NCBI GenBank assembly: GCA_001566295.1
Contig: KQ964251.1
Coordinates: 377,838-441,837 of the forward strand
Source of the DNA: Microdochium bolleyi
Taxonomy: Eukaryota; Ascomycota; Sordariomycetes; Xylariales; Microdochiaceae
DNA length: 64,000 nucleotides
Direction of reading: 5' to 3'
This document shows, piece after piece, positions 42,758 to 54,034 of this stretch. Every line of letters starts with the position of its first letter. The stretch's first letter is position 1. The notes beneath the pieces were generated by a model that did not search any database, was not told the origin of the DNA, and worked only from the letters and a program-made list of their open reading frames with translations. The translations under genes and the position numbers were made by a program.

Positions 42758-44311
42758 ATGAAGCTCGCCGTCTTCGCTTCTGCTCTAGTGGCAACCACCA
42801 GCGCCATTGTCCTTCCTGCTCGGCACACGCTCAACGAGATTTGCTTCCACATCTCTGCCCGTACAGCACCGTGGAACGCCGATGCAGAGGAGGTTCCTCT
42901 TGGCCGTGACTTTGAGTACGGCGATTTCTGTTTCGACAACCGATTCAAGACCCTGCGCAATGCCAAACATCAGCAGTGCTCTATGGCAGCCCCGGACTAC
43001 CGCTTGGAATGCAGCGCCAACTTCAATGGTACCACGAGGTTCGAGATCAGCTACCCAGCAGCTGACGGACCGCCTTACCTGACTTACGACAACGCTCCTG
43101 GCATCTTCTATGCCTGCCCCGCCGATAGCCAGACCGACTATACCTTCGATGTCTTCTCGGCCAAAGCACCCTTCGGCTCTGTGTGCCTGCCTATCACTTT
43201 GACTCTGGAGCCTGCCGAGCCTTCTTGTCCTGAGGGCAATGGTACCGCCAGCAATGCTACCATGACCGCCACTGCCGGCAACAGCACCATGACTAGAACG
43301 CGCATAACGAGCAGTGCCAGCAGCACCAGCACTGAGGACGAGACAAGCACAGAGGAAGAGTCAAGCACCGCGAGCACCAGCTCAGAAGGCCGGACTATCG
43401 GGAGCATCACTGCTTCCACCACGACCAGCGATGACAGCGCCAGCGCAGTAACACTTAGCACGGAGACGCCCAGCAGCACGAGCCAACGCAGTGCGACAAT
43501 CACCAGCAAGCCCACCAGTGCGACTGCCAGCTCACTTGGACGCCCGATCTTCAGCACCCTCACTGCGTCCGCCAACTCGACCTTCAGCGCGGGCGGCAAC
43601 TCCACGGCATTCCCTACGAGGTCTTTCGCAGCCAACATGACTGGAGTGCCGCCGATCATGTTCGTGCCCACAACGGAGTCAGCAGCGACGGAAGAAGCCA
43701 CCGCCACCCAGACGGCTCCCAGTCTATCCTGCCGAGTTCCTACCTCCGCCCCTTCCATCGCCCCGTGGCGCATCCGCTCATCGAGCCCCGGCACGAACCC
43801 GACCTTTGGCAACGCGGCCGAGGTGGTGATCACAGACAAGAACTCGACAATCCTCGAGTATGTGATCCCGGCCGACTTTGGCGTCCCCGTCGAAGAAGGC
43901 ACTGGCGGCGGTGACGACGACACCATGCACATGTTCTCCGGCACCGGCCGCTGCGCCCTCCAGTTCCGCATGCCCTTCTGCAACGACCTTGCTCCCGGAT
44001 ACCCGTGCTACCACTTCTCCGGCACGACGCAGGAGGTCCAGGACGACTCGGGCATGCTGCTCGAGCTGCTGCACAACGGCGGCGGACCCAAGTGGGACAG
44101 CCAGGCCGTGCACCAGGTGTTTCCCGGCAAGAACACGATCCTGGGCACGTTTGACTGCGCCGACATTGGCGGCGGCGAGATGGGCGACCGCACCATGTCG
44201 TGGCTGGCCAGCAGCACCCAGGGCTTCGAGCTCGAGTACCTGCAGGCCGGCGTCGGGGACGATGCCGACTTCGAGAAAGGCATCGGGGCCTGGATCGTGG
44301 CCTGCCAGTGA
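42758..44311 (+). CDS. secreted Ser/Thr-rich protein with a But2-like C-terminal domain
   Basis: A single-exon gene of 517 residues. Residues 1-17 are a signal peptide (MKLAVFASALVATTSA). An N-terminal region of about 130 residues with six cysteines is followed by a Ser/Thr stalk (about 160-320) with many N-x-S/T sites, likely heavily glycosylated. The C-terminal 160 residues resemble the fungal But2 domain: NSTILEYVIPADFG, RCALQFRMPFCNDL and CYHFSGTTQ, then GTFDCADIG. But2 was named for binding a ubiquitin-like protein in fission yeast, but most relatives are secreted cell-surface proteins and this one looks extracellular. The ATG at 42758 is the first in frame. The But2 assignment is moderate. 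Confidence 0.7.
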   Translation: MKLAVFASALVATTSAIVLPARHTLNEICFHISARTAPWNADAEEVPLGRDFEYGDFCFDNRFKTLRNAKHQQCSMAAPDYRLECSANFNGTTRFEISYPAADGPPYLTYDNAPGIFYACPADSQTDYTFDVFSAKAPFGSVCLPITLTLEPAEPSCPEGNGTASNATMTATAGNSTMTRTRITSSASSTSTEDETSTEEESSTASTSSEGRTIGSITASTTTSDDSASAVTLSTETPSSTSQRSATITSKPTSATASSLGRPIFSTLTASANSTFSAGGNSTAFPTRSFAANMTGVPPIMFVPTTESAATEEATATQTAPSLSCRVPTSAPSIAPWRIRSSSPGTNPTFGNAAEVVITDKNSTILEYVIPADFGVPVEEGTGGGDDDTMHMFSGTGRCALQFRMPFCNDLAPGYPCYHFSGTTQEVQDDSGMLLELLHNGGGPKWDSQAVHQVFPGKNTILGTFDCADIGGGEMGDRTMSWLASSTQGFELEYLQAGVGDDADFEKGIGAWIVACQ

Positions 44312-46988
44312 GGGGAATAATGTACCCCTCTCCCTGGACGTGTGCGAGATCACCTTCACTTCTTCTTGAGGCCCAAATGACGGCATTTTTTTGATCCTCA
44401 ACTTCTTCCTTCCTCTTCTTTCGCATCTTCTTCTTCTTCTTTAGACCTTCCTGGACGATTTCCAGATCTTCCTTTCTTCACTTTTTTGACACGATGTTTT
44501 AGACAAACCAAATGATGTAAGATGAGGTTGGTAAGGCCTTTGGGCCCACGACGGGACATGACTAGTACGACCACGACGATGATGGATGACCGGAATCATG
44601 AGCATACGAGCTACTCTTCAAAGTACATATTTGACATGTTGGATTAGCGTTTCTGATTTCCATTTTTCTGCAATCTGAACGAACTTCATTGCAACACAAA
44701 ACCTTTACCTCGGGACTTTCTTTCTTCGTGACGAGTCTCTTGTTCATGTCATTGCCTCCACGGGTCATGGGTCACCTCCAAGAACGGACGGGCTGGCTGC
44801 CCATCATGGGCTGACCCCACGTTGATGCATATCAGCCCCAAGCTTTTCCGAGTTGCTTCTTCCGGTAACGCACATCTTAAGGCAGGCTAATTAGACCTCA
44901 CAGCTCAGCCAGGGTCTTTGTTTCTCTGCTTCCTTGCAATATTCACACAACTGCACTCAACATCGCCCTAAACTCGACTCGGATCCCTTTGGATCACTCC
45001 CACGAGCGGTTTGTGCTAGGTAGAATGCGTGCTTTTGCACAAGACACCATGACTATTTCCAACTCATCGTCACTGCGGGGGCCATCTGCCCATTCGCTTC
45101 GTCCTGGTCTGACTGACCCCACGATCATGCATATTTGTACGGGAGAACCCCATATCGGCCGCGGTCGGGTGGTGCGGATCGTTCTGGAAACCTCCGCGCG
45201 CGCGCGCACGAGCGGGTCATGCAGCAAGCAGCATCTTCAATGTGCGTCAAGTGCGTACGAACCACGAGAGGACACATATCATGGCACCTCTGGCACACGC
45301 AGCAAGACCATGGATTTCCGCGCAGCATACAGACAGACATACGCCACGATGACAGGACCAAGGCAGAGCGCTTCCTGCCTCCTCCCTCCCACTGGGTCGT
45401 ACATCTGAGCAGGGTGCTTGCGCACGCGAGAGAGACAGAGAGAGAGAGAGAGGGAAGGCACTATACGGAACACTAGGTTGCCTGATCGGGCATCTTTGAA
45501 CTTTGCCGGACACGTGCAAGCCACAAAGGTGGGCCACGTTTGGGGAAGCAGGCCATTGTGAACGTCGAACCGCAGAGAACCTTGCACTTCTTCTGCAGCC
45601 GGGGCAAGGAAATGTGTTTGGCTCTTCATCGTGAATGGCAGCTGCTCCCTCGACGACCCACGAGTCGAGTAGCCAGGCGGGTGAGTGATTAATCTCCCGT
45701 GTGCTGACTAGAAGACTTCAGGCTGAGTCCTGGCTTGCAAAGTAAACGCCCAAGAAGGAAGAGAGAAAAAAAAAAGGTTGTAGGTTGTTTAGCAACAGAG
45801 TTGGAGTAACCATGGGCAAAGTCGGAGATGAGGCACACACGAAATTGGCTCGCTGCTCTTTCTTGGATCAGTGCAACCACCACTTCACGAGACGAGATGA
45901 CGCGCTGTTTCTTCGGGCGCGTGACGGCCGCTTAAAGCAGGGCGTGGTCTGCCGGGCGGACATAGTCGGGATGATGACACGGATCGAGAAGGTGCAGGAG
46001 AAGGCGGGTGGTGGTTGTGGTTTAACGAGGCGCGCACAGCGGCATGCATTGTGCGCATGTTGGGCTGCCATCTTGTCCGTGGCAGGCGTGCGAGCACAGG
46101 ATGGATCATGCGACCGACTCTGTGTGTGAGCTTTGGGCTCGGAGACGTGCTGCAGCATTGCATAGGATTGCATCGTGCATTGCCGTGGAGAGGAAAGGAG
46201 AGGGATGGGGAGGATGACAAAGCGTGCAGTGCAGAATGGCGGTGACGAGAACCATGGGTGGCCGATCCGCGGCGGCGGGCCGCTGCTTGAGGCTGGGGAC
46301 GAGTGGCATGAGCTCTCTGCTCAAGTGGTGGCATCTGCACCACTGGGCCCCCTGGTCTGCCCTGGTCCGCCCGGTCTCCCCAAGGCCTCCTCCCAGACCG
46401 ACCATTGACAACGCAGCCGATGCATCGCGGTGGAGATGCAAAACCCACCGCCGCCTGTCCGTCCTTTGGGCATCGCTGCACTGTCTGGCCTCCCGCCAGC
46501 AGGCGACCGACTCCCTTCCCTCGCTCGTCGATGGGCTCGGCTCCTCCTCCGCTCCTCTTCGCGATCCCGGCCTCCCACAGTGTCTCTCTCGCTCCCGGCA
46601 CCTTCGTTGTCGTCCTCGCCTCCTTCTCCTTCACCCTGACCTCTCTGGCAAGGTCAACCCTGCCTTCGACCACTTTGTCTCTGGCTGCTGAGTGCTCTCG
46701 TCATCTGCCATCTCGTCCTCGGGCGACGACAACGACACACCCCAGCAGCTGATCCCTTTCGAGGCCCCGCCCGCTCCTCGGTTTACCGCCTCGTGCCCGG
46801 CCTCGTGCCACGCCCTTCCTTTTTCCTGCTCTTCTGGAAATCGAGACAGCACTACATCCGGAGGACGGACCCTTCTTTTCTTCTCCCAGAGTCCCCGCCT
46901 GGCCCAGTACTACGGACTCCCTCTTCTGACCTCTCTCTCTCTCTTTTTCCTCCGTCCCCTTCCCCTCCTTGTGTCTCTCCAGAGAGAT
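44312..46988. other. long intergenic region, 2.7 kb
   Basis: The largest internal gap. It has alternating CG at 45195-45206, a GA run at 45427-45453 and a pyrimidine-rich stretch before 46989. Several long overlapping frames (for example 45885-46673 on -) run through GC-rich sequence but lack any family motif, and their frames conflict. I see no gene. Confidence 0.55.
46917..46982 (+). promoter_or_regulatory. CT-rich tract before the DUF6590-like gene
   Basis: Runs of CTCTCT and TCCCCTTCC end a few bases before the start codon. Such tracts often mark transcription starts in filamentous fungi. Inferred. Confidence 0.4.
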
Positions 46989-48539
46989 ATGGGAAATCAA
47001 GAGGACTCAACTTCGAAAAGCGATTCAGGGTACGGCGACGATGCCGCCTCCCTGTCGGCGCCAGACGCCAACCAGAACCACCCTCTGAGTACGTCGGCAC
47101 ACCCAACGCCAAGCCTGTTCTCTCTCGCCCTCGAGGCTCCTCGTACTGACCACCCTTTCACCTGCAGCTCTCAGAGGCTACGATGTAGCCACTGCTGCTA
47201 CACTACAAGTCGGCGATGTAAGTCATGTCCAGAGCTATGTGAACCTGCTCAAATGGCCCCCATATACTGACAGAGCAACCGACTTCTAGGTCTTCGAGTT
47301 CCTCTGGGCCGATGCCCACGAGTATCAGTGGGAGTGGAAGTGCCTTGGCTACGTCCGCTTCATTGTCCTCAGGCACACCGACACCTTCCCTCATTATGCT
47401 GCCTGCATGTAAGTTGTGAAACGTCCTCCCATGCTGTGCGGGCCATTCACTGTTGCCATAACAAATACTAACACTTGCCTCCCAGTCCCATCTCCGTTGG
47501 CCACAAGGGCCTGACCGACTTTTCCAGGCCCGGCATTGATCACCTCCAGCAAGGGTTCGTCTTTGCTGAAGGTGACAGGAATCCAGGGGTCAGGCAACCC
47601 AACAACGGCAGTCCGCTTCCATACTCACCCATCGGTATCGAGCTCAAGGCCGGAAAGCTCCGAGTTCCCAGCGACTCCCGTGCCAACTATGCAGACATCA
47701 TCGAGGTGGACCACGACGCCGAGATCATGGTCGTTGGGACCGTCTCTCGCTACTTCGATCGGCTTCGCCGCAATGTCAACAGGGCTGTCATGCGGCAGAT
47801 TCTGCGCAAGTCTCTGGAGGAATACTGCGAGCGCAAAGCTAGAGGCAGCACACTCGACCTTCGAAGCAAGACTATCGAGTCCAACCCTGCCCGCTACCTG
47901 ACCCGCGACGAGATCCCAGAGGAACGGTCCGAGGACGAGCTGCCCCACGACGAAGCTGTGCTGAAGAGCGCCGGTACCCCGCCACCACAGCCGTTTAAGA
48001 AGCCCCGGAAGCCCAGACCAGACGAGGCCGTAGCAGGCCTCGAGGAGCAGCGCGATGACCTAGATCGCGAGGCCGGCGACGTCGTCCAAGATAGCGACGA
48101 GTTCGATGAGCGAAATCACCGCCGTGAACATCAGAACCGCCATCGCCACTCGCGACGAACTTCTCACTCTTCTCGCTCTTCCCGCCACTCGCGCGAGATC
48201 TCCCGCGAGATGAAGTTTGTCGAGGATGAACCCGAGAAAGCGAACCGACCCAACTGGTTCCGCCGCATGTCTTCTCGCCTGGACAAGGAGAAGGAGAAGG
48301 AGAAGGAGCCCTTCCAAGAGTGGAACAACTATATCGCTCGCCCTTCCCACCGCAGAAGCACTTCTCTTGAGACACAGACCGGCCTTGGCTTGTCGTCGAG
48401 CAGGCAGTCTAGTCCCCGCCGACCGAGGCGTCGCCCTACTAACGAGGCTACCGAGACGATCATCAGTGGCGGCGATCCTCGCTCAATGGTCGACGTCGCT
48501 GTGGCTGGACGCAGACGGCCCAACTCGTCTGGGGAGTAG
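46989..48539 (+). CDS. DUF6590-like domain protein with a basic, disordered C-terminus
   Basis: Four exons (46989-47088, 47168-47217, 47290-47408, 47486-48539) give 440 residues. Residues 45-190 form a compact domain: VGDVFEFLWADAH, YVRFIVLRHTDTFPHYAACI, PISVGHKGLTDFSRPGI and ANYADIIEVDHDAEIMVVGTV. The spacing of a VFxxLW start, an RFIV strand and a final V-x-x-V-G strand resembles the fungal DUF6590 domain, whose function is unknown. The rest is charged and low-complexity, with an RS/RH-rich stretch (HSRRTSHSSRSSRHSR) and Ser-Pro sites. No signal peptide is present. The exon structure is supported by frame continuity; the domain call is by resemblance. Confidence 0.65.
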
Positions 48540-49612
48540 GCTTGGCCCGGCTTGAACACCGAGTCACAGGAACGAAGATTCACCATTCACATTCTATGCG
48601 AGACCGCGAATGTCGCGGGTCTCGGCTCAATGATCTTTCGAAACTTCATCTACATCTACCTCTTCTTTTTGCGTATTCTTTTTTGAAGGCGGTACTCTTT
48701 TGCATCACGACACACACAACATGCCCGTTCGTCGCAAGTATAGACTCAACACGCCACGGATTAATGAAAAGCTATGAGCCCCCCATTTTTTTTAACGACA
48801 AGCGACGACAACAAAGGAACAAACCACAATGCATAGGCGGGAGAGATACTGCCGACGACAAAACGACTATCTTGGTTCAACGCAGTATATACCCCGGGTG
48901 GCAGAGCCCATGAGTCTGTTTACATCGGCCACCGTGCCTCAACTTTGCACCATCACGACCCACGCCGCATGTCCCAACTTGATTTTGGTCGTTTCCTGTA
49001 TCGCATAGAGAAAGATAGACTCGACTTATATATACGCGACCGAAGTGTCTACGGGCCGAGCACGTTACGCACCACCTCTACACAGCCATCTCGTGACTCG
49101 CAGCTTGCTTCACCCGTGCCGTTTGCAGCCTCCCAACTCGCAGCTTGAGTCGTTATCATCGACGAACATCATCCATCGTCATGATGGGACATTAAATTTG
49201 TGCCTTGGTAAGTCGGCCGTGTCGTCTTCGCTAACCCGGCAGCAGGGTCTATTTCAACTACGCTTGTGCCCTCCGACCACCTGGACTTCTGGACGGAGCA
49301 TTGTATCTGAACAACAACCTTGACTGCCGGATCTTCCAACAACGACTACACCAAAGCGTTGCCCCTTTTTATGCGGTGCTCTTCTCCAGTTACTCTAGTC
49401 ATCTTCATTTTGCGGACAAGGCCATTATCGCAAGAATCCGAAGGGCAAGTGGAGCATCACGCTTTTGACCGCGCGAAGATCTACGCAGCCGTCGACGGCT
49501 GCACGGGGGCATTTGGCTACCGGACTGTGCAGAGCAAAATACCATGACGCGAGGCGCACCGCGTTGACAGCACATGTCTCAATACACACCGTCCCAGCGA
49601 GGGTCTTCATCG

Positions 49613-49638
49613 CACACACACACACACACACACACACA
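49613..49638. repeat. (CA)13 microsatellite
   Basis: Thirteen perfect CA units. Confidence 0.97.
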
Positions 49639-49932
49639 CTCTAAAGGGAAACGAACACAACCACCCCGTCCATCCATCTCTCCATCATATCTACACGCCT
49701 TCCCAACATCTTTTCATTCTTCTCCTACCGCCATTTCACGAGGCCTCCACGGCAGCACCGTTACCGACGGATCGGTCCTCGCTGGTGACAGGGCACTAGG
49801 GCTCGGGCCAGGGCCGGCATCGTTGTGTCGTTTCGACGGTGACGCCTAATCCGGAGGCATGGCTTCAATGGATATCTGGAAAAGAGAAGTGGCAACAATT
49901 GTTTGCGGAGGGAAGAGCACCGAGGAAGAAAG

Positions 49933-49953
49933 AAAAAAAAAAAAAAAAAAAAA
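49933..49953. repeat. homopolymer run, 21 A
   Basis: An uninterrupted A run, without a coding region on either strand next to it that would mark a retrocopy. Confidence 0.95.
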
Positions 49954-50379
49954 GAGGGAAGCGGAGGCGTGTAGTAACCAGATAAGAGGAGCGATGTCAT
50001 CACTCATGAGACTTGCTTCCACTGGCATGGAGAGGCCGATGCTGATGGTTCAAAATCGGCCCTGAGATCATTACCTCGCGCTGAGACTACGGACCTCAGT
50101 CACAACCTGCGGAATGCTCGAGACCCTGAATCCTGCATAGAGTGGGAGAATGAGGATGTAGACGATCGACACTCAGCAATGCCAAAAAAATGACCTTGAA
50201 TTTACAAGTCTAATGCATGTATACATTGCTCGGAACCGACTCGCGAGCTCACTTTACCTATTATTCAGGCTGCGACAAAATCAATACCAAAAACTCCGTT
50301 CCAATCATGCCCAGCGCTGACATTGCCCGCCCAACATAATACTTCAGTGCATACGATTCATAGCAACACGTGAAGCATC

Positions 50380-51841
50380 TTACAGCAGCAGAGTGCCAAT
50401 CAGAGCGCAGAAAGCAGCGGCGCCAGTGACGGCGAAAATGCTGGCATCCACCTGACCAGCGGCATTGCCGTTACCACCAGGCCCCCCAGTTGTCGTGGGC
50501 TGGCCAGAACCAGCCGAGGCAGTAGTGTGGATGTCCTGGCCAGAATTTTGCGAGCCGTCGCCGTTCAAGCCGGGACCCTTGCCAGCACCAGCAGTCATGT
50601 ACTGTGATTGAATGTCAGTCAGTACATCCAGAGGAGCATATCATGATGATCAGCGTACCTTCTTGGCACCCTCGGGAATGGCAGGTAGTGCAGTCGGGCC
50701 CCATGAGCCGAGGTCCCAGACACCGTCTGTGGTGGGGCAAGCGACTGAGTTGGTAGTCGAGGCAGCACCGCCGGCACCGGTCGGGGCCGGGTACTTGGAC
50801 ATAGCGGAAACCATCTTCTGGAACTCTGGCAGCTCCGAGATAGGGTTCTTGGTCAAGTCGATAATACCGAACTTGTTCTCCTCAAGGCTGTACTCGTACA
50901 TGAGGCCACCAGAGTAGACACCAGTCATTTGGTCGCTCATCAGGGCGCTCAACTCCGAGAAGTCGCGGGAGTTGGTGATACAGCCCCACTCCGACAGGAA
51001 GATGGGCAGTCCGTAGCCGGTGAAGTTGCGGACCTTGACATCCCAGTTGGAGATGGTGAAGCTGGACGGCGAGCACCAGGAGTAGTCGTTCTATGGAGTG
51101 TCAGCAAGATTCGCTACTGCCAGGATTTGATAGACTCACGAAAGCAAAGAAATCGCTGCGCTCGTCTTCAGAACCGCAGTTGAAGTATTGCGCAGTCTGC
51201 ATGCGATTGCCGGAGACGTCGGCAGCGGAGTAGCCAACGGGGATGTTGCGGTACTTGCGGTTGCGGATGTACTGCCTCATGTCACGGGTAACGGCCTTTA
51301 CGTACGGAGCCGAGCGGGTCGTACCCTCCTCATCGTTGATGACCTCATTGCCAGAGAAGAAAGCGAGCGTGTTGGAGTACTTCTGGAACTCGTCGATGAC
51401 GGCGAAGACGCTCTGGAGGTAGACCTCGTTATACGACGGAGCAGGCTTCTTGCGGTTGATTGAGTACAGGGGGTTGTTGACATCGAGGACGAGGTAGATG
51501 CCAGCGTCGTTGAGAGCCTGCATGCACTCCTTGTGGTCTTTAGCGTTGTCGACGGCATAGACACGGATGGTGTTGACGCCGAGCTCGCGGAACTTCTCGA
51601 CGTCACGCTTGCAGATCTTCGGGTCGGCAAGGGGGTCGAGGTTGGCAGCAGAACCACCGGGCTGGTAGTCGATGCCGCGCATGTAGAAACGCTTGCCGTT
51701 GGCATAAAAGGCGTTGCCAGAGGCAGAGACGGCAGGCAGAGCATCGGCACGAGCGGGCAGCTCGACGGTGGTGCGGGACGGGGTGGTGGCAGAAGCGATG
51801 CCAGCGGCCAAGGCGGCCGAGATGATGGTGGCAGCCCTCAT
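50380..51841 (-). CDS. GH72 beta-1,3-glucanosyltransferase, GPI-anchored (Gas/Gel family)
   Basis: Lengthens beta-1,3-glucan chains in the cell wall by cutting and re-joining them at the outer face of the plasma membrane. Three exons (51841-51140, 51090-50659, 50601-50380) give 451 residues. A signal peptide covers about 1-19. The GH72 domain runs to about residue 340 with catalytic E166 (FFSGNEVIND, acid/base) and E268 (FLSEWGC, nucleophile). There is no Cys-rich CBM43 module, so this is the short subclass. A Gly/Ser/Asn linker leads to a GPI signal: small residues near AAGQVDAS and a hydrophobic end FAVTGAAAFCALIGTLLL. The start is the ATG at 51841; the frame extends a little upstream but without ATG. 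Confidence 0.94.
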
Positions 51842-54034
51842 GGTGATGGGCAATATGGATGAGTGTCGGAGACCAGAAAAAGACTGATTATTGCTGAGCG
51901 AGGCGCGGTGGCAGAGCTGTATCTACCAAGAGGCTGTGAAGACGTGGGTTGGGACAGAGACCAAAGAATTAGAGCCCAGAAGGCTGGAGAATGGGAAGCA
52001 ACAAGAGCGAATGTGCTGCTGGGGTCGGGCACGACCAAGGAAGATATCCAACGAGAGCAACTTGCAGAGGGAATCAACAGACTGAGAACTACAAGCCGGA
52101 AAAGAGGAAAGAGGAAGTCGCAACGCGGCCGAGGTGGAGGACAAGGCGGGCTTGAAGAAGGAAGGCGCGACCTGGGGCGTGCCACGCTCAACGATGCAGG
52201 ACCCGCCTCGGACGACGAATTCAGAGCCATGATTGGCCAGTAGCCCGTACTGCGACGGGTCCAGGGGCATGGGGGTGCGCCACGGTGGACTTCGATCGCC
52301 AGGGGGCGTCACTCGACAAGGTGGACGGAGCAGGCACGGAGTAGGTCCGAAGACACCAACTGCATTTTCCATGTTTTGCTGTCCCATTGTTTTGGGTTTT
52401 GCAGTCTGGGAAAAACAGGACGTCGGCGATGGTTGTGCACGCTTGGCTCAACCAATCTCGAATCTCGAATCTCGTCTTGTTTCTTCTTGTCCACCATGCC
52501 AGGGGACACTTGGTTGTCATCAGTTCTTCCTAAGCATACCTAAGGTAGGCAGGTACTCATCAAGTCGATGCTGACAGTGCAGCCAGCCATACGGTCTGCC
52601 CTTGACGAACATGGCCCTCCCCACGTCTGCAATTTCGTCAAGCAGGGTCGGAATGTGGCAGCCTGAATCAGAAGCAACACCAACACCACCAACAGCAACC
52701 GTTCCGAGCAGGGGCTGGCTGGCGATCCAGCACGCACGGCCGTAATTGCGGGCTGGCAGTCACGCAGTGGGGGCGGGATGCCCAGGCCTTCGTTGGCTCG
52801 TTCCAGTTGCAGGTTCTGAGCAGATATCTGCAAAGTCATCGGACGCATCGGAGAAGGCTGCTGATGTCAGGTTGACGGGACAACTCGAGAACCCAAGAAG
52901 GCTCGGCGCAGGACCCAAGAACTCGTATCGCCCCAAAGTGTGCATCCGACTGCGTTAGGGCGTGGGCTCGGGCGGCGAGTGGGCTGCCTCCAACACAGCA
53001 AGCAGCCAAAAAGCAGGTGTTTCTCTTTGAGAGAAAAAAAGGTTGCAAAGCCAATCATGGCATAAGCTAGGTCGATCTGCACCACCGGCCCCTGGGCTGC
53101 GAAACACCATCAGCCACTGCTTTGCGCGTCCACACAGAAATCTGTAACACGATGCTTCCCGTCGCAGCATGCCCGCCTCGCCCGCCTCGCCCGCGACGCA
53201 CGAGCAGTTTAAGTGCGCGGGCCACCTGCCTGTGCCCACTTGGCTCCGCCGTCCCGATCAATGTCGTCATGGTCTGGGATCATGCTGCCCGAGCGTTTGC
53301 GGGACAATATCCATCGATAGGGAAAAAGGCGCGCGGACCAGCCAAGCCAGCCGCCAGCCGCCAGCGGCGATGCGCCGCGCCATCCATCATCCACTTCCTG
53401 CTTTTCCCCATCATGCCTTGGCTTGGCGACGCGCAAGCTCCACCCACAGGCACGCCGACTTTACCACACCAAACAAACCTTTCTCCCGTACAAATGCTCG
53501 CTCGCACTGCCCAGACATTAACAAGCGATAAGGCGTGCAAGAGCGGAGCTGTGGCGAGTCTTCGGGCTTGGCATCTGCCATGATGGTACTACGGTATTCA
53601 CAAAATTGTCTAAACCACCACCCACCCAGTCTCTGGCAAGCTGCTCTGGTGTCCTGAAAATTGTACACGAAACTGAACGGATATTCAGTTGATAGTCCTG
53701 CTTCGAAGGAACCTTTTCGGCAGGGTCAGTGTTGATGAGTCTCGACCTCGACGGCCGTGGTCTGGTGCAAGTATCAATATCCATAGTGTCCATGCGAGAC
53801 TTGAAGATTGGAATCGAAAAGTAGGATGTGATTTTTTCTTATCTATGTAAGGAGCAATTAAAGAAAGGTATAAGCCCGCGGGTTTCTGCCAATATCGACA
53901 AAGAAAAGCGTCTCGCTCGGCCACATCAGCAACATGCACGTACATTATTTACAAGAGCATCTTCCAAGCCGCAACCAAGCCAGCCGTGAAGTCCAAATCA
54001 TGCCACTCAACCACCTGAACACCACCCACTAAGC
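51842..54034. other. intergenic region upstream of the GH72 gene
   Basis: 2.2 kb with the GH72 promoter and the 3' flank of the Arf GAP gene. It holds the TACCTAAGGTA palindrome at 52537, a short ATCTCGA direct repeat near 52455-52475 and CCCGCCTCG repeats near 53170. Frames such as 51863-52243 on + have no family motif. No gene was seen. Confidence 0.55.
52537..52547. repeat. TACCTWAGGTA palindrome, copy 3
   Basis: Reads TACCTAAGGTA, 696 bp upstream of the GH72 start, with a further AGGTAC 3 bp beyond. Confidence 0.6.

Larger units (their letters stand above)
48540..50379. other. convergent intergenic region with microsatellites
   Basis: 1.8 kb between two gene ends. It carries a (CA)13 repeat at 49613-49638 and a run of 21 A at 49933-49953. 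No gene was seen. Confidence 0.6.

Noticed and set aside
45885..46673. 262-codon frame on the - strand
   Set aside because: Low-complexity Arg/Pro/Ser product in GC-rich DNA, overlapping equally long frames on the other strand, and no splice-consistent extension.
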